From assembly GCF_000344685.1 (NCBI RefSeq), contig NW_006920413.1:1305717-1369716 (forward strand): DNA of 64,000 bases, given 5' to 3'. Positions 1 through 11,416 of this stretch are shown here, piece after piece. Below the pieces are notes generated by a model that was not told the DNA's origin, ran no database searches, and was given only the letters and a program-made list of their open reading frames with translations. Every line of letters begins with the position of its first letter. Positions within the stretch are counted from its first letter, which is position 1. A program made the translations under genes and the position numbers. The stretch is from Gloeophyllum trabeum ATCC 11539 (Eukaryota; Basidiomycota; Agaricomycetes; Gloeophyllales; Gloeophyllaceae).

Positions 1-2008
1 TCCATAGTAAGTAGTCCTGAATTAGAGGGATTAGGAAATGGAAGCCCTGGAAGTGCGTCGTGGGATCACTGACTTCCGGCCGCATGTTCAATGCCGACTC
101 GAAACAATCCTTTGCTCTCTCAAAGTCCCCCTTCGTGTAGAACATCACCCCCAGTCCAATTTGGACATCAGGATCCACAGTGCCTTCCGCGTGCTGGCTC
201 CGCGCGACTTGCAGGAACAGATCCGTGATCCTTTGGTGCGAGTCCCAAGAAGAGTTCTTGATCGACTGTAAGGTCTCTTCCGGGATTGGGAGAGACGGGA
301 ACCGAGCTTCTAACCACCGGAGCAGCATCGTATGAGCGGCACGGTCGTATGATTCATTGGTATACGAGATGGCCAGGGACTAAAGTCGCACTCACATCAG
401 CGCACAGCACAGATTGATGGAGAACAAGAAACGGCTCACAAGCATCCCTGCAGGTGCTGCTCCCACCTCCTGCGCACGTTTCACACCCTCTGCTAAAGCT
501 CGCATACCGGTCTCCTCCCGCTCATCCATATTTCTCGTTTCGCCTAGAAGAATCCATGCCTCATACCCGCCTTCTCCAAGCTCCCCCTTCTGAATAGCAG
601 CTTCCAGCATCAGCGAGGCTTCTGACAAAGAGCCGTTCTGCGCGAGCAGAGCTTTAGCTTCGTCTAAGAGGGACCGGTCGGACGTTGATGGCCCGAGATA
701 CTTATTGTCTTGTTCTGAGGAGAGTGGTATCAATATGCAATAATCTGCAATATAGGCGTAACAAACTCACCGAAGGGGAAATCAGCGAAAATAGGCAACC
801 CATCGTCGTCAAATTTGACCGATTCCACACGAGAGTCGTCACCAAAATCTCCCAACCCACTTTCCCAAGCCTTCTGCATGCTCTCACCGTAGTCGAACAC
901 ATCCGACTCGTCCCTTTGCGAGTTCATCAGCTGGTTGAACTCTGCTTCCCACTTGGCCAAATCCTCAGGCGCAGGTGCGACGTCCGAGCTGGAGAGCGAA
1001 TCCCAGTACCTATCTCACTGTTGATATCGTCTGGCTTCTGTGACAACTGATGATCACTTACGAGCGGAAATCCGAGTCGAACTCTTTTGTCTCCGTGTCT
1101 CCGACTTTGCCCTTTGCCTGTTCCTCGGTCCTAGTTTCTGGCACTTCCGTTACCGAAACTGTCCGCTCTTCGCCTACATTCATGGAAGACAGCGATGCGG
1201 TGGCCTCAGCAAAGGCAGCATCAAAGTCTACCTCTCTGCTCTTCCCCTTCCCCTTGTCTTGCTCCATGACAGGAGGAGTGCCAAGACCGTATCCGGGGAA
1301 TTCGTTGTACATGGTGCCATAGTTCATGCCGTACATGCCCAGCTGGCTGGGACCACCATACATGCCATTCGACATATAAGAGCGCTGTTCGACTGGGTGC
1401 AAGCGTTCAGTACAAGCGACATTGGACGACAGTACATGGTTATACGCACATTCTGATCGCAGGCCACCACTTTGCTGCTGCATAGAAGGACCTGCGGCAT
1501 GATTCTGAGCGTGGAGCCCAAACTCAGCAGCCCATGCACCCTCAGTTCTTATATGTTCTATGCCTCCCTGACCCTTCTCCATGTCCACCCACGATCGGTG
1601 CAGCGCAGGTGAAGCATTGGCACTCGGTATATGTGAAAGCTCTGGAGGTGGGATACGGAACCGAGGCACTGATGGACCGGCCTGAAGACTCTGTTGGCTA
1701 CCGTCGAAAAAGGCGCGAGCAAGAGCAATCTGATGTTCCGATGCGCTGGAAGAAGAGGCGGGAAGGTGATGAAGCTGAAACTATGTGAGATGAGTCCGAG
1801 AATAAATCCGAATACACTCACGCGAGATGATGACGGCCCAGCGACCCTGTCCTGATAGACCTGAGTTGTAGAGCTACACAACACACGTAGTCTGCGCGAG
1901 GCGTACCTGCTGCAAGCTCCGATCTCCTTCAGTGTGCTTCAGAACCTGCGATAGTGGATTTGCCGGTAGAGCACACTCGGAACCAGAGATGAGTCCTTGC
2001 AACGACAT
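1..2008 (-). CDS. PEX5: Peroxisomal targeting signal 1 receptor (Pex5), C-terminus cut by window edge
   Basis: Cycling receptor that binds PTS1 (SKL-type) cargo in the cytosol and delivers it to the peroxisomal docking complex. The start at 2008 gives MSLQGLISGSEC, the conserved Pex5 N-terminus. Its Cys12 matches the conserved cysteine that is mono-ubiquitinated for receptor recycling. The disordered N-terminal half carries WxxEF-type pentapeptides (WAAEF near 1530, WEAEF near 955) that bind Pex13/Pex14. TPR helices begin near 700 (an AKALLAQNGSLSEA stretch, then EAWILLGETR) and continue to the left edge with GDFERAKDCFESALN. Several short introns interrupt it, for example near 735-780 and 400. 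The last TPR repeats and the stop lie outside the window, so this is truncation by the window and not a broken gene. Family assignment is firm; exon borders are approximate. Confidence 0.93.
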
Positions 2009-2351
2009 TGATAGATGTTGTCTGGCTAAGACGAGTTGTACGATTTGTTGATGCAGAAATTAGAACATTTCTAGCAGTCGAGGACGCGGAGTGCCTTCGC
2101 CTTTTGCGGCCGGTGCGGGGGCAGATGATCGGTAAAGTCCGTCGCCGTGTCGGACTGGCATGTGAAATCGTACAGTATGTATATATGGAATCAAATATGC
2201 ATGGCTATAGTATAAGCATATATAGTTATTTGGCTTAAGTAGCCAGACTGAGCAAGTGGACGTAGGTGGAAGTACTGCCATTCAAGATCATATGGAAATT
2301 GAACCGTTCCATCGTGTGTGTCTGGTGTCTAGGGTAACCTGGAACCATGGC
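2009..2351. other. Intergenic, PEX5 upstream / helicase 3' flank
   Basis: 343 bp between the PEX5 start and the stop of the upstream helicase gene, both on the minus strand. It should hold the PEX5 promoter and the helicase 3' UTR. Short AT-rich runs (tatatatgg near 2180, catatatagttat near 2216) are the only TATA- or poly(A)-like features. I see no RNA gene or repeat. Confidence 0.5.
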
Positions 2352-5300
2352 TCATATATTACCCCATGGGTGCGGATTGCGCGCATAGCCCTGCTGCGTA
2401 GCTAGCTCCTCCATGTCCATCGCTCGCCGATTGCTTGACAGCAGTTGGTGACCAGTGCCCCCTATTTGCGCCCCGCATTCTGGACAGGATGCCGTCATCA
2501 CCGCACCTCCGCACTATTAACTGGCTGAGCAATCGCACTCGCATAGGAACGAACAAACGTACGTCTGCAATAGCGTAGATATGGCCTTGAGGACAGGTAT
2601 AGAAATGGCCTCGGTATCCTGTGCAGTAAGATTAATGACATTTCCGCGCTAGCGCACTCATGGTCCGCACCGTAAAACTCATGTTTGAATCCCGCCAGAA
2701 CTGACATTTTCTCCTCGACAGTAACATCCTGATAGAATGTGTCTGCCAGGATGTTAGTCTCTAGCGCTTCCCATTGCTCACATATCGTGTCTGCCACGTC
2801 AATGAAGTTTTGGCGTAGCCAATCCGCCTCTGCCCCTCCCATCTTCTGCATATGCGCCCTGATAACAGATTCCTTGTGAGCGAGTGCGACTGCATGCTTA
2901 GTTTTTGCACTTTCAGCTAGCTTCTCTCGTTGCTCTGCGAATTTGCCGCTCTCTCGGCTCATTTTCACGTTGAATTGGAACCTGTCCAACTCCGCGCGCA
3001 TAATCAGCAGGCTCGTCGTAGTCATCTGGCGACGAGCCTCCGACCTCGTAGCGATATCTAGAGCGATCCGAGCATCGCTCAAACAAGTCTGCAACAGGAA
3101 CTGCTTGTATGTCGCCCACTGCTGCCAGCGCTGCCGAGCATAGTTGGGTTGCTCCTTCACGGCATCCATCCAAGTCTGCGCTAGCTCGGCCAGGGTAAAC
3201 CTGATGTTGATGGTAAACCAGAACGCCTCGACACAGAATCTCTTGTCCGCCTGGGGTTTCGGTTGCCCAACGAGCAGCCGCGCCATTCGCATACTGTGCT
3301 CGTTCGGGTTGCGCGGTGCGTGGGCAGGGTCCATCAAAGCCGCGTCCAGCTCTCGCTGCGCAAGACATGAGAACGCTGACTCCCATGCGTGGATATGCGC
3401 CGAACGTGTTTTCGATATGGTCACGGCTTGCTCGTAGGCTTGAATCAGCGGGCGGACTACTTTCCTCCATACACCAGCCTCTACGGCCGATATATTATGC
3501 CATTCCGCTGCTTGCGGGTTGAGCGAGGATGGAGGTACTGGCGTTTCTCTTTGCTCTGCTATCAAACCCTGTATTTGCTTCTGACGTCTCTGTCGCTGAC
3601 TCCTGGGTTCCGCGACCGAAGCGACCTGAATGCCCGTAGCCGCCTCCTTCAGTCGATTCTGCATCTCGATCTTGGAAACCTGGTCCAAGATCCCGGAGAC
3701 TGTTGCAAGTGATCGGGCCATCCTGTTGGCTACGTTCTTCTCCAGAATGTCAAGATCAGCTCTCTTGAAAATACGGCCATAGCGGGGAGCTGTTATCGCT
3801 GCACGACAGGTTGGGCAGACGGGAGGCTTCAAGAAACCAGGTGCCGGCGCCTTTAGCCCAAGCCATCTGCCGCTCTGTTCGTCATGCGTGTAGTACGCCT
3901 TTATGTCGCATATGCCGTCCAATGTTTCGACCGTGAATACATGACGACACGTTGGAAGAGTGACGAGCATCTGGTCGAGTGTGTTGAGGTCTGGATTAAC
4001 GTTGCCGAGGGTCTCGTGCATAATGAAGTCAACGATCCTCGACTTCTCGTCTTCAGACGCGCACGTGGGGCATACTTGTATGTTGCAATCTTCACCGCAG
4101 ACTTAAGGGTCGGTGGTATGTGAGTGTCTTAATAAAAACGCAGATAATGGAGCGTACCGGATGGACATTGATGACCACAGGAGAGCATCTTGTCGCAGCG
4201 TGTATCACAAGGAAGACGGGCGCAGACCTAGGAGAGGATCAGGGGCTAGACGGAGATAAGACGTTGCATTGACGTACGGAACCACACGGTACGGGGCAAG
4301 CATAGTGGGCGCAGGTCCTGAAGTGACAGGTCCCGGAGTCAGCAACGAACAGTCCAACTGCACGGAATCCCTCACCAAGTACACGCCTCTTGACAAGGGG
4401 AACAAGGCGTCGAGCAATAATTCTTGCATCGAGCATGAACGCAAACCTGTCGGCAAGGTTCCTTGCACTCCGTGGTGCATTCGTGGTTTTCGGAACATGC
4501 TTGCTGGCATCGATGTTCGCAAGGCAATGTCCTCGTGCAAGGGTGCTCGGTATGCTTGATCCTCGGTACTACCGTTGGCGGGGCATCTTCCTCGTCACCG
4601 AGGGCTCTCCCAATAGTATTGAGTCCCTGACACTGAGAACAGGTGGCTCCGCAAGGGCGACCGCAGCAAGCCATAGTACCACCGCAAGCTGACTTGCACA
4701 GGTGGGTGGCGGGGTCTTGGGAGCACGGCATTTCCGCCTGATGCTCGCATGTGGGGAGCTGTTTCTTCACAGGAACATTGCATCTGACAGTAGACAGCGT
4801 TTCTAGCTGGTAACTGACTCATTCCATGAGCACTTGTACTTTCATGTACGTCACTATAGACTTACCACGGGACAGACGCTTGCACATGTCCACAGGGCAA
4901 CTTGACATCTCGTATGGGGTATAGACATGCGCCACAGGGGGTTGCGCATTGCTTCGTGCATGGATGACCACGAGGGCAAAGACGCCGACAAGGCTGAGAG
5001 CATATTACAGTAACGTGTCGTGGATCGTCAGAGTGACACTACGCACGCCAACGTTAATCGTCGAGGAGTCTAGAATATATGGGTAGCTCACCTTGTAAGG
5101 GCATACATGCCCGCAGGCCAATCTCGCATCGCAAGACCGCAGACAGCCGCCTGGCACGAACTCAGGTACACAACCTAGCACCCCAAGACGGAAAAACATA
5201 CCATCAGGGGCCACTCGGGGCAACTGGCCAGGTTTTGATACATATTCCACTCTGTCTGGATGGCGTTGACAAGCTATTGGGAAACCTGCGCCAACTGCGC

Positions 5301-8300
5301 CATTGTCGTCTAGTTCAGATAACACCGAGCGCCACATTTTGCTCCGTGCAGAGAGGTTCTGTGCATTTCCCAGAATGAACAGACCCTCCTTAGCTCGCGA
5401 CAGCGCGACTGTGAGAAGTTCTTAGTATTTACCGAGCCTTGAAGAGTGCAGCTACTGACCATTAGTACGATTTTCCGACTAGAAATAATGTGAGTCACTG
5501 AACTGGGGAATATGATTGCACTCACCTTCAAGAATCCTATGTTAGTGCGGGTAATGGGTTGCTCGTCGTCCTCCGCCCCTCCTGAATTTCGAACCAAGGA
5601 CAAGATAACAATCTAAGGGAGGAAGTTGGTAACTCTCGTGAACTGATTATCCCACACAAAGCTCACTTTGGCTTCCTCGCCCTGGAAATTGTCTATTGTA
5701 CGGAGTCGCACCTGTTTTCCAATGATCAGAAGGGAGGAGGCAGAGGATATATGGATAGCGCTCTAACTCTTTTCGATATCTTCAGGTGCTCTACAGCGGT
5801 ACTCCGATCCTCTGTCCCTTCGCCATCCTCTTCTTGCTCCGCCAACAGTTGCTGGTCGCGTTCGTCGATCACGACAGCGATTTCATCTGACAGCGCGTCC
5901 CGCATTCGAGCCAATTGTCCGAGGTATGCACACAGAACAACGATATCTCCTTCGTTGGAGTAGCAGCCTTGTCTACAGAACGTCGTGCCATCAGTAAACG
6001 AGTTAGGGGAAGTTCAGACGATGTAATATGTACCGTAAAAGGTAAAGAACCAAATCTTTGATCATGTTCACCTAGAGAACATAGATTACTCAGACAGCTT
6101 CCCATTTATAGTCATAAAAGGTGAACGCGCCTCAAAGATATTGTATTTGCTGCCGCTGTCCTCGCCACCGTTTTCGACGTGATTATGGGAAAGGAAGAAC
6201 ACGTCCTTAGCAAAGCCACGGACATGGGTGTAGCCTTGGACAAGTTCGTGGTCCACGAGGGTTGGGTACAGAGTGTGCCTATTCCAATAGCAGTAAGTCC
6301 ACATGAAACAGGACGAGAGCAAGTCGGTGTACACGCCTTATGAGATTTGAAATGGTTGGTCTCATTCTGCGTTGAACGTCGATGCGGGACATGGGAAGAC
6401 CAGCTGAGGATAACCGTTCCATCAAAGACATATCAAACCTGTATAATTGTGCTCCCTGTCTATTGTCCATCGACAAGCCTTCGACTAAGTCAGCGACCGG
6501 ATAGGGAGTTCGTGCATGAATTGCTCACCAAAGTTATTCAGGGTCGGGCGCAGCTGCAGTGGGTCCCCTATCATGATGAGATGTTGTATGGAAGGGACCA
6601 GACTGCCGAGGACGTGTGCTTCAAGCACTTGCCCAGCCTCTTCCACGATCAGGACGCGAGGAGCGATGCCCTTACGACCCAGGACGCCTGTTACACGGGA
6701 CCACTATCGTGGATTTGAGCGACGTACCTTCAAAAGGGTGGTTAATTTCGCAGCGCCTGTGGGATGTTATACTTTAGACCAACACGGTGATCAATATTAT
6801 CCTTACCTGTCGTCGTGCATCCAATGATATCCACATTTTGCAACAAGGTCCTCCGACTCTATTTCTGACATCAAAGCAATGTGAAGCGCCACGCAAAGGG
6901 GACATACCTCCTCCTTGCCTTCGTTGTACTGATCCAAGGCCTCCCGATGTCTCTTGCGGAGCCTATCAAAGTCGGCGACTTGATTGGCGTAACGGTCCAT
7001 GCGAATCCGATCTTCCCAAAACCTATGAAGCCTTTCTCGCTCTTTCTTCGATAGAGACCACATGCTGTCTTCGTCTAATAGTTGGTCTAGGCCGACATTG
7101 CCAGTCGGTGGAGAAGGGACATTTAGCAAGCCGAAGTGGGCGAAAAATTCGGGTAGGTCGCGCAAGTCCGACGCTTGCAGTGTTCGTGGTGGAGTCGACG
7201 CGACAGTGTTCCCAGGTATCTCTCGTTCGTTTACCTGTTTCTCCAAATTCCGTGTATCCGAAGTATCGCTGTCAGAGTCATATACCACATCCATCCATTG
7301 TTCCTCGAGAAGTCTCTCCGTTTCATCTTCTGCAGACAACGATTCATCTACTGCCTCTGAGGGTCCCACATCGGCCAAGACACTAAACGTGTTTGTATGT
7401 TTCGAACCTCCAATATGGTGGCGGTCTCTAGGAGGCGCCTTTGAAGAGTCGGACGCCCGCTGCCCCTGGGATTCACCAGCCGATTCTAAGAAACGCAGAT
7501 CGCGAGCATCGCGCCAGAAAGCATAGAGACTATCGTCCACCGGCGTCGCCGATTGTCCTCGGCGGTAGACGGTCTGATAGCCATCATTTGCATTAGCCTG
7601 CAACCCATGGAGTAGGGAAACCCAGGATGGAGGAGAAACGAGGGCTTCGTAGTGAGCCGGGTACTGAATCTGTAAGAAGTCGACGATGTCATTTGAATCA
7701 AGGGCAACTTGGAGGAATCCTTCCATTAGGTGTTTAAGCTCGTCCTGAACCTGCTTCAAAGCCCGATGAAGTCGAGCAAATTCGCGATCTAGACGAGATT
7801 GCCCAGCCAGCGCCTCCAGGTCTTCGATATTGAGCTTGGAGATTTTCTCATCGTTGGATCTCGAACCCAACCGTACAACACGCTTAGTGACGTTCGTCTC
7901 CAGGACGGACCGAAGGAGATGATCTAAGGCATGGTTAGTGAACGCTATCATCAGAATCGGTCGCACTTGGTTTGCGAGCAATGCGCGGAGAAGTTCGACG
8001 CCGGTATAACTCTGTAAATATCAACTTAAGTACCTGTACGAGATCATACTCGTCGACATTTACCTTCCCTGTGCCGGGAGGGCTGACAACGCAGGTCATT
8101 GAGGAAAGCGAAGAGAGCGGAAACTTGAATCTTACCCTTGAATGAGCGCTACTTCACGGGTAAGAGCGTCCACGACGGCGTCGGCTTGGCTGGCATCCAA
8201 TCGACTTCCCTTCTTTAAATGTTCCCTCGCGGCTTCCATAGATTGTATATTTGTAACGTCCATTACCAAGTCCCGAACACCTGCCTGGCTGTCGAAAAGA

Positions 8301-10892
8301 CAATCCAGTTTGTACGTGAAACCAGGAAGTCGGGCATACTGCGGCGGGTCAATTTGGACTTTCTCCAGATACCCGCGGGGATGATGACTCAGGTACTTGG
8401 CAAAAGGCACCGTTTCTGGTTCTGTGCGCAGAGCCTCTAAGAACGGCCGGATGGACTCGAACATGACCGGTGCTTCGACCAGCAGCATAGTCCCTCCTCT
8501 TTCAGCCTCGGGATTCTTCAGCACTTGCAGGATACGGAGCTCGACGTCAGAATCAAAGAAGACGACACGGATGGCTACTCGAGTGTTACTCTGCTTGGCC
8601 GACTCTGCGAGGTCTCTCGTGGAGCTCGCTACCACACCGAGGTGTACGGTAACGTCATGCCTGGCTTTCCAGATGAGGCCGATCAGTCCACCCTGCATCA
8701 AGCGTTTTCCACCCGCCCCTTCCCAGAAATGGGCTCTTGCTTTGGCCTGCGGGGAACGCGCCAGACCAGGTGGGGCATCGAGCGACAAGCAAACAGAGAC
8801 ACCACGACGGTCGGGCTCGAGCGACGAGAATTTTACTTCCGTGTAGATGTTGAACATTATCGAGTCTAGTTTGTCGGCGAATGACCGATATTTTCCTCCC
8901 TTCTTACCTACGATCTCTGCAAGCCTGGTCTTGGTACCGGGGGGAGCGTGAAGGTCATCCATGACGAGTTGTGCAGACGACCGCAAGGGCGCCCTGCAGA
9001 CCATCAAAGGCAAGTTGCTGTTATAGGAGTTGCACACGAATTAATCACTGTGACTCACGTAAGCTCTTCCCTCAACAAGCGAAACTGAATGTCCAGCAGT
9101 CTCTGCATACTCTCGGCGGGAAACGGGTGAGGTGCTCCATAAATGTTGGCAGGAAGGAACGGGGGGATACGGCATGCAAGCTCGTCATGAGTTGGAACAG
9201 TGCGGATACGGTCCGTATCGACAAAGTCGTTATCATGACGGGGCCCACCCGCACGTTCCTCCCCTGGACCTTCATAGGCATTCAACAAGGCAGCCACGAT
9301 AGCTTCGTCAAAGTCCACTCCGGCAGAAGATGCGAAGCTAGCTCCCTGCTGTCTTGTCCGCCTGTCCATCTTCGCTTGCTCGCGATCAACGATAGCGATA
9401 AGGGGGTTAACTTTGGTTCTGAGATGGTCTAGGATAGTCTCGCGCATGACCGGCGTCCACTGGGAAGCCGCGTCGTCAAATGACGGAGGGGCCGCTGACA
9501 CACCCTGCATCCAGGCATCGGCCCAGTCTCGCAGTTTCAGGACGAGCGGACGGAGACCCTTGTACGTCGGCACGGCGTTCTTGAATCGCGTCAGAAACCT
9601 AAATTCGACGGGGAAATTCAGAATATACCATTATAAAGCGAACAAAAAACACATACTCAAAGAGCACTCCGCACAAACACGCTATGATCTGATTACCACT
9701 CAGTTGGCTTGATGTCGGTTGAGTAATATCCTTGAATGATTTCCTAGACATAGCATCGTCCATGCATTGCTGGACCACATTCGAGAAGTGATCAAAGTTT
9801 TCTCCAATCAGACCAGAATATAATGCACTGATAGATCACGGCCGAAGAAGAAAAGTCATGTTCTCAGGTCAATGAACAAGACTAGAGATGACAATGTTGG
9901 CGTACTTCACGAGATGACTCAAGGTGCTTCGAACGACGAATTCTGAGGACATGTACTGGTGACCAACAATCACATTGAGACCCGAACTAATGGAGAATGG
10001 ATCAACGTGACTACGTACCCGGAGCACTGGAATATAACCCCTCTGGAATGAAAGCTCCTCTCTACTATGGCCAGCTCGTATGGACACCCGCGGCCATTGA
10101 ATGACATCTATGAGCCGAAGGAGTCCATTACCCTATGTTGCCCGATTTCGTTAGTCTTCCACGATAGGTCGTAAAAACACCGACACTTACGGTGGCTAGA
10201 GCAGAGAGCAGAAGCTACGGTGCATCGTTAGAGAGAGCATGCATTTTCGGCGAAGACATTACCTGTCCATCCTCTTGGGTCTGTCATACATAATGAGCCG
10301 TCTAGACGCCGTTATAGCACATGGGTAATAGACATACCCAAGTATTGTTCGTAGCAGAGGCGCTCTCCAATATTTTAGCGAATCCGTAGACGTTTATAGA
10401 AGAGTGGAATCGAAAGTTGTCACGCAAGTAAGTCCTGAGGTGATTCTGCGCCTCGGTGGGCCCGAGACCTCGACCCGAAGCGACATTTGCAGTTGCATAG
10501 GCATCGGTACCAGGGCCGGCGAGTCTTGCCAGACCTGCCTCGTTCAAGAAAGGCGCGATCGCCTCAACCGCAGAAGTGCCGTTGTTCGGACTCGTAGCCT
10601 GGGCATTCACCCCCGGCGCTTGTCTATGTGCGTAACGGCATCTGAATCCGTGCCTGCACCTGGCAGAGCTCCAGAATTCGCGACATACGCCGGGCGGCGC
10701 GGTGTTGTCCTGAGAGCCACTGTCGGCCGTACTTCTCCCTCCCGGAGATCCCGTGCGTCCACCCCGCTGCCCCATGATGCGGCCAGACGGCGACGCTGAG
10801 CGATCCTCGGTGCGCACATGAGCGAAGCGGCAATTCGCCCCATTCCTGCAGCCCCGAGGAGAGTTATAGAAATCGCAAGGTCGTTGAGACAT
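2352..10892 (-). CDS. ZNFX1-type SF1 RNA helicase with CCCH and NF-X1 zinc fingers
   Basis: Very large multi-exon gene. The N-terminus (start 10892) has two CCCH fingers of spacing C-x8-C-x5-C-x3-H. A helicase core follows. Splicing near 8085-8150 restores the Walker A motif IQGPPGTGKSYTG, followed by AFTNHALDHLL. VEEAGQVLEAHVLGSL and MIGDPLQLRP (near 6590-6660) are the DEAD-like box and motif III. After motifs V/VI come several NF-X1 type Cys-rich fingers (about 4370-5340). The C-terminal zinc segment ends GYARNPHPWGNI with the stop at 2352; I resolved its last introns (about 2543-2495 and 2650-2590). The architecture is that of ZNFX1/Hrr1-like helicases, which work with RNA-dependent RNA polymerases in small-RNA silencing in animals and fission yeast. 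A role in RNAi here is inference. Minor exons around 9600-10300 remain unsettled. Confidence 0.9.
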
Positions 10893-11416
10893 GACGTGCT
10901 GTGTAAGAGAACGCTTGAGTTACTTGGAAATGAGAGCATAATATATAACGAAGGTTGACGGGCGCTCAATAGAAGATCATCTTCTCAGCTTTCACACTAG
11001 ATCCAGGCAACAAGCACCTTGCTACCACGAGGACCTTGAATAGAAGCTGAGAGAACAATCACAAAGGCGTGCATTTCATAGATAGAACAGGATAAGAAAT
11101 GCTCCAAGGCTCTGTGAACGAGATCGAATAGCCTCCTCAGCCTTATGTTACCTCCAGAAGTAACTCTGAATACACAGCAGCGGCAAATCGTCACTAATGA
11201 GGGCGGGTAAGTGCTGAGATAAGGTGCGTCTATTGGGACCCCGTAGACTAGGCTCAGCTGGCGGATGCGGGTTAATGTAATGAGATTCCCGTGCTGCTGG
11301 TAACCACCTCTATCTCTGAAATCATAAGCAAGGAAAGGAGTTCAGTGAGCTCATGCAAACGACTCACAGGCAAATACGGTTTCCTATTTCGGTGCAGGCC
11401 CAGGAGAGCCAATGCC
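10893..11416. other. Intergenic, helicase upstream region
   Basis: 524 bp between the helicase start and the stop of the next minus-strand gene. It must contain the helicase promoter and the 3' UTR of the Mmc1-like gene. I see no open frame with family resemblance, no tRNA and no clear repeat. Confidence 0.5.

Noticed and set aside
1..400. PEX5 lacking its C-terminal TPR repeats, possible pseudogene
   Set aside because: The open TPR-coding frame simply runs off the window edge, and upstream exons are intact.
2498..2660. Helicase C-terminus ending RSYASAIAQPVNSAEVR, as the unspliced frame reads
   Set aside because: Two short introns restore the family tail with its CPECG motif and the end GYARNPHPWGNI, so the read-through tail is intron sequence.
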